A DNA stretch of 64,000 bases, taken from assembly GCF_000835495.1 (NCBI RefSeq), contig NW_015622544.1, forward strand, positions 763,704 to 827,703. The letters run 5' to 3'. The notes under the pieces are model-generated. The model did no database searches and was not told where the DNA came from. It saw nothing but the letters and a program-made list of their open reading frames with translations. Position 1 is the first letter of the stretch. Each line of letters starts with the position of its first letter. Positions 56,701 through 64,000 of this stretch are shown here, in pieces. Source of the DNA: Cladophialophora immunda. Lineage: Eukaryota; Ascomycota; Eurotiomycetes; Chaetothyriales; Herpotrichiellaceae. The position numbers were made by a program, and so were the translations under genes.

Positions 56701-58075
56701 ACATCTGATTAACGTGTGTCCTCGCGAGGGGCTAGGGTCACGACGACCATTTGCGAGACTCTTGGTGCGTGAGGACCATATCGCTCAGGCGTCGTGCCGC
56801 TTCCTTTCTCATTTGCAACTGATAACATGAGAGCTTTTTCACAGAAGTCTCATCCAAGCCTTTGGTGTCCTCGCACCGTGGCCCGTTTCGCGCCGGTTCT
56901 GGTTTGGTCCGCAAATTGTGTCTTGGAAAGGATGCCTCGTCGGATCGGCTTTGTGTCATGATGGAGATCTGCAAAAGGTCGTCAGGCCTCGACGATGTGA
57001 TATGACAGCGTGCATTTGGGACAAGTCTTGACAGCAGTCTCTTCTGGTCAGTCATTTTGAACTGGTGGCGAGGAGGACGTTGCTGGCTCCGTGAAGATTG
57101 AAGCCTTGCTGGTCTGTGTTTCGAACCTACACCTCGAATGCAGTGATGGGGATGTTGTTCAGCCTTGCGCCCACCACCACCACCACCGAGTGCGGTCCCA
57201 CAAGCTTGCACACAGAAATTTCACGTTTATCATGTTGCTTTCCTGAATTTTTGTTACACAAAGACCCTTTTATTTTGACAAGGGCGAAATCAAGTGCGAA
57301 TCCCGACGGATTCCCAGTATTTATCTAGGTCCTGTCAGGTCAAACTAGCAGTAACGGGCTAACAGGCAGCAGGCCTCGACCCGAACCTCCTCCTCAACTT
57401 ATATATTACTCGTAGTAAAACCGGCCGAGAAAAACCAACCCGAAAGGGCGAGTTTCGCTTATCACGAACCAGAGTTGAGCTGCTTCGTGCTTAAGTTTTT
57501 GCTCTTCTGGAGGGTTTGGAACACAGAAAATCGGCCAAAAAGTCCTTACTCGCTGGAGTATACACACAGCCAGCGCAATCCTCAGAAAATGGTTCTATAG
57601 CACAAGATCGCGGCCCAAGCATTTCACTCACTTTTTATTTGCTCTGTTTCTATACATTCTCAAGGCCTTCCTACTGTGCCAACACTACACTTTGGCGAAA
57701 GCACTTCAGTATTTGCAGTGGGATGGCGCAACCCACGAGGTCGCAGCTCCTTCGCCCCCCGTAGAAATGTAACAGGATTGGAAAATAATCTTGAATTTCC
57801 TCCATCGATCACGACAAAGCACCAGCGACAGCAGATGCGTGATAAAGTAGCGAACTTGAAGAAAGACGTTGAGAAGGCGACGAGGTTCTTCGTGAGAGAC
57901 TTGCATTGAACTTGATATCCAGTCCAGCCTGGTCTATTCCCGATTGGGCGACTGCCTCTGGTGTCTTGGCACCTAGACCTATTCCGAGACCGAAGATTTT
58001 ATATCTCGCCTCTTTTTGCCTGCCGACAACGTTCTTCACAGGCTGCACAAATCACTGGTCTGCGCAGATCCCAAA
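53794..58075. other. Gene-poor region, 4.3 kb
   Basis: This is the longest stretch without a supportable gene. The left end (53800-54450) is promoter-like, with a purine-rich G tract on the plus strand. From 54500 to 57900 there are only short ORFs on both strands without domains or coherent splice sites. No terminal repeats, reverse-transcriptase or transposase motifs, or tRNA/5S rRNA sequences were found. It may hold decayed DNA, a non-coding RNA, or a gene too diverged to see. Confidence 0.5.
54285..54329 (+). repeat. G-rich purine tract with 14-bp tandem duplication (potential G-quadruplex)
   Basis: The run contains at least eight GGG blocks separated by 1-3 bases. The unit gggcagggaaggga is directly duplicated at 54301-54314 and 54315-54328. 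It lies about 500 bp upstream of the disordered-protein gene and is C-rich on that gene's coding strand. Confidence 0.85.
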
Positions 58076-58666
58076 ATGTCTGAGGTTCCAGAAGAGGACG
58101 TGAACGACCCCGAATATATCGAGAAATTGCTGTTGCGCGGCGCGAAGAAATTGGTCGTGGTAGGTCTGAGTGGGAAACCAAATTCTGCTCTGCGAACCCG
58201 CGGGATCTGCATCGAAAAGTCTTTTGACCTACGATACTGATGGCTCCGTGGTACAGCTTCCTGGTGCATCCTCGCATGCTGCATCTTTCCAGTTCGAGAA
58301 AGAAGATCACACGATGGGCAATGCTCTGCGGTACTTTGTTAACAAGAAGTACGGTCACCTCAACCATTCGAAAATTCTTGACAGGAACATGGACTGACGG
58401 TTGACAGCCCCGATGTGGAATTCTGCGGCTATACCATCCCACATCCTTCCGAGACCAAAATGAACATTCGGATACAGACGTGGGGTGAGTGACTTCTCCT
58501 GATATTGCTGGCATTGTGCACCCCATTCTGACCCAGATTAGAGGATACCGAGACAACAGCGGTCGACGCACTCAGAAAGGGTCTGTTAGACATGATCGCG
58601 GCTTGCGACGTGGTGTCAAAGAAATTCTCCGAGGCGCGAGACGAATTCAATGCTTCAAATTCATGA
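58076..58666 (+). CDS. RPC19: RNA polymerase I and III subunit AC19
   Basis: Four exons, 58076-58159, 58257-58348, 58408-58484 and 58542-58666, encode 125 aa. Introns of 97, 59 and 57 bp have GTAGGT, GTACGG and GTGAGT donors. Splicing gives [60 protein letters not shown] and [20 protein letters not shown]. EDHTxGNxLR and FxGYxxPHPSE are the defining motifs of the RpoA-like small subunit AC19/RPAC2, which pairs with AC40 to nucleate Pol I and Pol III. Length matches the family (~120-140 aa). The gene converges with the complex I subunit gene, 141 bp between stops. Confidence 0.95.
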
Positions 58667-58807
58667 CCATCTATCACGAAACCCTAGGCGGTCGGGGAAG
58701 ACAGGATCTTGCATTGGAAAGGCGCCCGGAGTGTCGGCATGTTTTTGCTCTTTTCTTTCTAGCTATGTACAATCACCTCGACGGTGCTGGCAAGGTGGAC
58801 ATCCGCA

Positions 58808-59457
58808 TCAGTTCCGGCCCTAGAAAGGAAAAAGAGTTAGCCAGGGGGAACAGCCTCAATAGGTGTGCAGCATTGTTTAATGCATACCTCCAAAAAGCCC
58901 TGGATGAAATTCTTCGGCAGTTTCGCGTTCTCATCTTCATCGACCCGGAAGTACTTCATGACATGCGAGTACTGCTTCCAGTAGTTCAACATTTCCTGTG
59001 GTGAATAAAACCATCTCGTCAGCATCTGCATGCCATCTCCGAACCACCTTCGCGGAATTTGCAACGCACTTGAAACTCTGCATGACTCTGTTGGAGCAGT
59101 ACGTCGACTGCCTGTACGTTGTTGACATATCTGTGCTTCTCGAACTCTTCTCTGACTTTCGTGCGGATTCTCGAGACCGGCATATTCAGGGAGTAGAGCT
59201 GCTGGATCTCAGGCCCCTGCATCAAAATCTCTCAGTCAGCCAACTCCTTCTTCCCCCCAAGCGCAGCAGGTGTGGTGTTGTATTCGCATACCGCTCTCAG
59301 CCATTCTCGGTAGGACTTCAGGACTCGCCGTCGCGCATCGGACCAGTTGATGGCTGTATTCTGGTCAGCGAATCTTGCAGGTCAGAAGAGTGAATTCAAG
59401 AGCTGGGTACGTACAGGAACGTGACCGCTGGGCCAGATATGTGGGGTTTATGACCAT
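58808..59457 (-). CDS. nuo-14.8: Respiratory complex I LYR subunit NDUFA6/B14 (NUO-14.8)
   Basis: Five exons, 59457-59415, 59353-59292, 59216-59070, 58995-58888 and a 12-nt terminal exon 58819-58808, encode 123 aa (Neurospora NUO-14.8 is ~124). The protein reads MVINPTYLAQRSRSSINWSD, ARRRVLKSYREWLRAGPEIQ with an LYR-type motif (LKSYRE), NMPVSRIRTKVREEFEKHRY, AVDVLLQQSHAEFQEMLNYW and LPKNFIQGFLEGRN. The last exon codes only for G-R-N-stop, restoring the conserved FLEGRN end. NDUFA6 is an accessory subunit of the peripheral arm at the matrix side and binds the mitochondrial acyl carrier protein. Its presence shows the organism has complex I. Confidence 0.93.
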
Positions 59458-59872
59458 CTTGAGCTTTCGATTCTCACATAGGGAGTCTGCAAAGAGATTT
59501 TGGAAGGTCCGGGGCTCTGGGCGGCGGCGGATTCGCTCGATGTCGAAGTTGTGGTTCAAGTGTCGTGAATCTAGCTCCAAGCTCGAGCGGCCACAGCGTC
59601 ACCTGCCGCTCGTGTGTTGCTCCGCAGATCTCAATGTCGACGAGAGAAGCATCTAAGCCCATTCTGGACAACGCTAATCTAGACACAGCGGGTACCGCCT
59701 GCCGCTTTTGCTGAGCAACTCGAGAATCTCACAGTCACGTGCCATGTGTCAAGTGCAATGCAAAAGCAGCGTCAGAGGCTCCCGTTCTGGCAAGAGTCGG
59801 TCAAAACGGATTTACTAGGTTTTTCTTTCTCTCGAACATCACTCTCAACAATACCCGTCCAGACAGGTTACA
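59458..59872. promoter_or_regulatory. Divergent promoter region nuo-14.8 / HIS3 with a GTCACGTG box
   Basis: This is 415 bp between start codons. A palindromic CACGTG in the context GTCACGTG lies at 59734-59741, about 135 bp upstream of HIS3. It is the recognition core of bHLH factors such as Cbf1. No GCN4-type TGACTC was found here. The regulatory role is inference. Confidence 0.35.
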
Positions 59873-60652
59873 ATGGGGTCAATAGAACGAATCATGCCGG
59901 TATCATTGCCGCGGCGAACTCACACACTCTCGCGCATCACCAACGAGACCAAGATCCAGGTTTCGCTGTCGCTAGACGGAGGCCCACTGCTCGCGTACGA
60001 AACCTCCCAGCATTTCCCGTCGGCGATATCACCAGCTCAGAAACAGTCACATCCGGACGTCCTAGTTCCCCTGCCCGCATCGCATCATGCCACACAGATA
60101 ACGCCCACACAGCAGATAGCCATATCCACCGGTATTGGATTTCTAGACCACATGCTGCACGCGCTGGCAAAACATGGAGGTTGGTCTCTAGCCATCCGAG
60201 CAAGCGGTGATTTGATCATCGACGACCATCACACGGCAGAGGACGTCTTTTTGGCGGTCGGCTCTGCATTCAATGCTGCACTGGGGAAACGGACATCGCT
60301 TGTCCGCTTTGGTCGCGGTGACGCGCCCCTCGACGAAGCGTTGTCGTGGGCCGTTATCGACCTCTCCAACCGGCCGTACAGTGTGATTGACTTTGGATTC
60401 ACCCGAGAGAAAATTGGCGATCTAAGCACTGAGATGCTCACCCACGGTCTGGAGAGTTTTGCGCAAGCCGCCAGTGTAACCTTGCATGTGAAATGTGTCT
60501 ATGGAAGCAATAACCACCACAGAGCAGAAAGCGCTTTCAAGGCGCTTGCAGTGGCTTGCAGGCAAGCTTGCGAGAGGAGAGTTGAGGGCGCGGTGGGCAG
60601 TGGGGATGTAACGAGTACAAAAGGCGTGCTTGGCTCGAGTGTGACTGGGTAG
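59873..60652 (+). CDS. HIS3: Imidazoleglycerol-phosphate dehydratase
   Basis: A single exon encodes 259 aa. Metal-binding motifs are [12 protein letters not shown] (~90-101), DDHHTAEDV (117-125) and [14 protein letters not shown] (~213-226). [20 protein letters not shown] and [10 protein letters not shown] are conserved dehydratase segments. It catalyses the sixth step of histidine synthesis, turning imidazole glycerol phosphate into imidazole acetol phosphate with Mn2+. The protein is longer than yeast His3 (~220 aa) because of an insert near residues 48-75 ([17 protein letters not shown]). Start [20 protein letters not shown], with the usual RRTxxTxIT-like N-terminus. It converges with the CENP-A gene, 276 bp apart. 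Confidence 0.97.
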   Translation: MGSIERIMPVSLPRRTHTLSRITNETKIQVSLSLDGGPLLAYETSQHFPSAISPAQKQSHPDVLVPLPASHHATQITPTQQIAISTGIGFLDHMLHALAKHGGWSLAIRASGDLIIDDHHTAEDVFLAVGSAFNAALGKRTSLVRFGRGDAPLDEALSWAVIDLSNRPYSVIDFGFTREKIGDLSTEMLTHGLESFAQAASVTLHVKCVYGSNNHHRAESAFKALAVACRQACERRVEGAVGSGDVTSTKGVLGSSVTG

Positions 60653-60928
60653 AATCGATGATGGATAGAGCGAGTTTCATTTCTGGTGTTTGTTTGCTCT
60701 TTCTGGCACAATTGCGCGTTGCGAAAAATCCCTGTAACAACCCAATTCGCTTGCTGCTTTTTAGCACCATTTCATACAGGCGACAAGGTCGGCCAGACAC
60801 AGAATTTTGCGACTGTCTCCGCCGAGGTGCTTGACTCCGTTTCCCCGTACTGTGAGACCGATGATAGAACGCCGAACAATGCCAATCTGTTCGCAAATCA
60901 TAAAGTCATACCAACTCAACACGTTCGC

Positions 60929-61452
60929 TCAACCCAAACCGCCCCATGCGCCTCGAATCCTCCTTGCTAATTGGATATCCTTCTGCATGATCGTTACCCG
61001 CTTCGCATGAATCGCGCACAGATTCGTATCTTCGAATAGATGTACGAGAAATGCTTCGCTCGCTTCCTGCAGGGCCTGGATCGCTTGACTCTGCCACCGG
61101 AGATCTTGCGCCGCGTGGTATGGAAGGATGGAAAGGGCGATTTCTCGGACAAGTCGAGCGAAGGGTAGTTTTAGGATCAGGAGGTCGGTTGATTGCTGAT
61201 ATCTTCGGATTTCTCTGAGTGCGAGTGTTCCAGGTCTATACCTTCGGGGTCTTCGCACGGGTATTGGATCGCCAGCTGTCAATCTGCGTCAGCTTTTGGG
61301 TGCTAGAGCGCCAACATGCCCTCGTGGAACCTACGTTGCGCGCGAAGCCGCTTGCCTGATATCGTTCTAGGCGACTGGTTTACTCGTTGGGCTTGTCCTC
61401 TCTTCGGGGTAGAAGGCCCTGAGCGCCTCCGAACACTCTTTGTCTGAGCCAT
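60929..61452 (-). CDS. cenH3: Centromeric histone H3 variant CENP-A
   Basis: Two exons, 61452-61335 and 61275-60929, encode 154 aa. The 59-bp intron (GTAGGT donor, GCTGAC branch) falls in the N-terminal tail. The tail is short and basic ([20 protein letters not shown]). The fold follows as [40 protein letters not shown], then the longer loop/alpha2 [60 protein letters not shown]. Compared with canonical H3, loop 1 carries extra residues, the alpha-2 helix begins RWQSQ, and the end is [10 protein letters not shown] instead of RIRGERA. These mark CENP-A, the histone that specifies centromeric nucleosomes and kinetochore assembly. The gene itself is not the centromere. Confidence 0.96.
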
Positions 61453-62162
61453 GCTATGAATTGTCGGGCGGTAGACCAGATCGAGAGCAGGTAAACTTAT
61501 GGAGGTGGGGAATCGCGTGGTTGGACAAGCAGGTATCAGATGGTTTTGGAGGTTCGCAAAATTGACTGCATAGAATCACAGTCTGCTGAAGGCAGCTCGG
61601 ACGCAATACTCCACGGCAACTGGGTTGAGACTCAACAGAAACATGTCAACAAGCCAGACGAGATGGATGCGCGGGCACATGAATGTCGCGTCGCTTCCAT
61701 TGAACTGCATTCTCCGCGCGCTCAAAGACCCACTTATTGGGTAATGGCTGCTTTACCGAACGGTCGCTGTACCTGCCCAATTAAGGAGTACCTGCCATCC
61801 CCTTGCTCGGAGCCCATCCTCGCCATGGTTGCTGCGGTTCGACATCATTCCACACCCTCATCCCACGGCCCGGTTGAAGCCTGGTCGACTCTCGCCTCCT
61901 ACGTCGCCTTTATGAGCATGTCTCATTCTTTCTGAAAGAGGCCACCTAATCACTTACCCTCTACCGCTACATGAACCTTTCCTTTCCTATATTGTCTCCA
62001 ATTCCGCCTGCAGACAACTTCTACCATGACTACTCTGACCTGCGCTCTCCGATCCTGACTCAGTCCGTCCTCTCGCCTGTCTACACCATCGTCCAGAGTC
62101 CGGAGTTCCTCTCAGACTTCTCCCGTACCATCCTCCCATTTTTTGATCTGATACCTTGGATA
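61453..62162. other. Divergent intergenic region CENP-A / derlin
   Basis: This is 710 bp between start codons. A plus-strand ORF at 61540-61935 (131 codons) has no recognised domain. The right end includes the in-frame upstream extension of the derlin ORF to 61971. Confidence 0.4.
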
Positions 62163-62972
62163 ATGGCCGCGATACTTGGTGGTGGGGGTGAAGACGGCCT
62201 CGGCCAGTTGGGACAGTTTCCACTCGAACAATGGTTCTTTGAGATGCCGCCATGCACCCGGTACTGGACCACCGCAACTGTAATTACGTCTATTCTGTTG
62301 CAATGCAAAGTCATCACGCCTTTTCAGTTGTTCTATTCGTGGCGCGCAGTTTACTATAAGTCTCAGGTGGGTGCACATGTCTCCAAGACCGAAGCGGGCA
62401 CTTACTGATTCTCCCAGTATTGGCGACTATTAACTACATTCATATACTTTGGTCCTCCGTCACTGGACCTGGCCTTCCACGTCTTCTTCCTTCAGCGATA
62501 TTCTCGACTGTTAGAACAAGGTTCTGGGCCTTCACCTGCGGTCTTCTCTTGGCTGCTATTATACGCATGCACATCACTGCTGGCCTTGAGCTCCCTCACC
62601 ACCTCCATCCCATTTCTGGGTTCAGCGCTATCAAGTACTCTTGTATACATCTGGTCACGACGTAACCCCGACACCCGACTGAGTTTCCTCGGTGTGCTCG
62701 TCTTCACCGCGCCTTATCTCCCTTGGGTTCTGATGGCCTTCCACATGTTTATGCACGGCAGCATTCCCAAGGATGAGATACTTGGTGTGATTGTTGGTCA
62801 CGTCTATTACTTCTTTGCGGATGTTTGGCCCGGACTGCATGATGGCCAACGACCGATGGATCCTCCTGATTTTTGGGTCCGCTTATGGGAGGGCCGACGA
62901 GGAGAAACTGGCGTTCGAAACATTGATGGTGACGTGGCGGCCGCAGCTGCTCGGCCGGGCGAAGTACGATGA
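62163..62972 (+). CDS. Derlin (Der1/Dfm1 family), ERAD rhomboid pseudoprotease
   Basis: Two exons, 62163-62366 and 62418-62972, encode 252 aa; the 51-bp intron has a GTGGGT donor. The start MAAILGGGGEDG is chosen over the upstream in-frame ATG 61971 because family similarity begins near PLEQWFFEMPPCTRYWTTAT. Derlin hallmarks are the first helix, VITPFQLFYSWRAVYYKSQ, the WR motif in YWRLLTTFIYFG, LAFHVFFLQRYSRLLEQ and the helices around FSWLLLYACTSLLAL and FLGVLVFTAPYLPWVLMAF, then GVIVGHVYYFFADVWPG. Derlins help move misfolded proteins out of the ER for proteasomal degradation. The C-terminal tail is hydrophilic (VRLWEGRRGETG). Assignment to Der1 versus Dfm1 is left open. Confidence 0.92.
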
Positions 62973-64000
62973 TCTCAAGCGAGACCTTGGATTTGCACAG
63001 AGTTGAATCCCTCGTCCTGTCGCGGCCAGGATGATGACGCCAATAGAACCTCCACTGCGATCTGCACATAGACATCGCGAAACAGAATAGATCTGTCATT
63101 ACCACAAATCTCCAGGTTTATCTGAATACGAATATCAACCTATCATTTTCGTCAATTTGCCTCTGAGTAGCTCCCGGTGCATGTCAAGACTCAGAATCGG
63201 TTGAGCGCCAGAGGTCGTCATTACTGGCGGTGCTCTTCTGACCCAGGAGCACACCAGTCTATCTTTGACATCTTGGCGACTTAACAATACCATAAGCCTC
63301 ACCCAGGAGCACACATTTCCAGTTCTGCAGTACAGAAATAAAATCACCGAGGACCAAAAAAACAAAAACTTACACACGAAGCAGCTCGACCCCGGTGGGA
63401 GCTGGTTGCGTGGTAAGAGAAGCTCACCCCTTTCGAGGTTGGTTTTTCCCGGTTCGGATTTGTCGTTGCTTGCTTATTTCAATCCCGCTGGTGATGTCCC
63501 TTCTTGTGAGAAGGGACCAACCTCAGCCGGGTTGAGAATCAGTCAAGTGTGACTGGATTCCCTCAGAACAGGAAAGGCGGCCACAACCCGGGAAACAGAG
63601 CCCAATAGCTGTGCACGCAGATGGATATTTCATCCAACTGGTGTACACAAGCCATTGGGCTTTGCACCCCGAATTGTTGGACAGAATTGCTGGTCAATAA
63701 TATATCAAACAATCACAAGAGCCCACTTCACTGGGGAGAGAGAATCACATGATAACATGCGGCTTGCTTTGTTTGACGAGGCTGAAACATTTCGACCTTT
63801 GCAGATCAACTCAATAGCCGCAACATCAGGCGACCGAATCAGCCTGAGTCGACCCCTTCGACTGTTGATCTGATCATGATCATTGCGCTCTACTACTACT
63901 ATTCTCTCCAATTATTACTCGGCAGGAAGTCGGATACAACTTCACAAATGAGTGCGCACAGTTGATACGCCTAGCGCCAAAGTTTCCCAGACTCTGCGAT
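62973..64000. other. Right-edge intergenic region
   Basis: 1.0 kb after the derlin gene with no supportable gene. A 14-bp direct repeat acccaggagcacac occurs at 63241-63254 and 63301-63314, 60 bp apart. Short ORFs have no domain support. Confidence 0.4.

Overview
The window is nuclear DNA of a filamentous ascomycete (Pezizomycotina). Coding regions are broken by short introns (about 50-135 bp) with GTRNGT-like donors, CTAAC/CTGAC-type branch sites and YAG acceptors. Gene content also fits: a fused ADE5,7, a respiratory complex I subunit (absent from Saccharomycetaceae), a CENP-A ending in [10 protein letters not shown], and a five-exon actin with a 7-nt first exon. The class cannot be settled from the sequence alone. 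There are no bacterial features, CRISPR arrays, recognisable transposons, rRNA or tRNA genes.

Layout. 1-168: edge of a cysteine-containing secreted protein. 1.3-3.0 kb: an uncharacterised protein whose frame is interrupted by one TGA. 4.2-6.4 kb: a Ser/Thr-rich single-pass wall-sensor-like protein. 8.2-13.6 kb: a housekeeping block with a LOG-family protein, proteasome alpha6 (PRE5), VPS55 and VPS68 in tandem, and FES1. 15.2-22.2 kb: actin, homoserine kinase (THR1) and ADE5,7. 22.7-31.6 kb: an SDR, mitochondrial PET127 and a large PH/LRR protein. 33.7-38.6 kb: a GT32 (MIPC synthase-like) mannosyltransferase and a secreted/transmembrane protein of unknown fold, set in long intergenic DNA. 39.3-53.8 kb: a small membrane protein, LOC1, a YheT/EEB1-type hydrolase, the cohesin loader SCC4/MAU2, an FCP1-like domain protein with a D-to-N change, RRP36, a zinc alcohol dehydrogenase and a disordered protein. 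53.8-58.1 kb is a 4.3-kb gene desert. 58.1-63.0 kb is dense: RPC19, the complex I LYR subunit (NDUFA6/NUO-14.8), HIS3, CENP-A and a derlin.

How the genes relate. Most are unrelated housekeeping genes in convergent or divergent pairs. The clearest functional cluster is VPS55-VPS68, whose yeast products form one endosomal complex. Amino-acid and purine synthesis genes (THR1, ADE5,7, HIS3) and ribosome/polymerase factors (LOC1, RRP36, RPC19) are scattered among them.

Exon boundaries were worked out by hand from splice signals, reading phase and expected family sequence. Most multi-exon models close in frame. The weak models are the start of the 4.2-6.4 kb gene, the 5' end of the 1.3-3.0 kb gene, and the choice of start in several single-exon genes. 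I found no obviously new multi-gene system. The items most worth following up are the in-frame TGA, the VPS55-VPS68 linkage, the altered FCP1-like active site, and the unknown extracellular protein at 36.7-38.6 kb.
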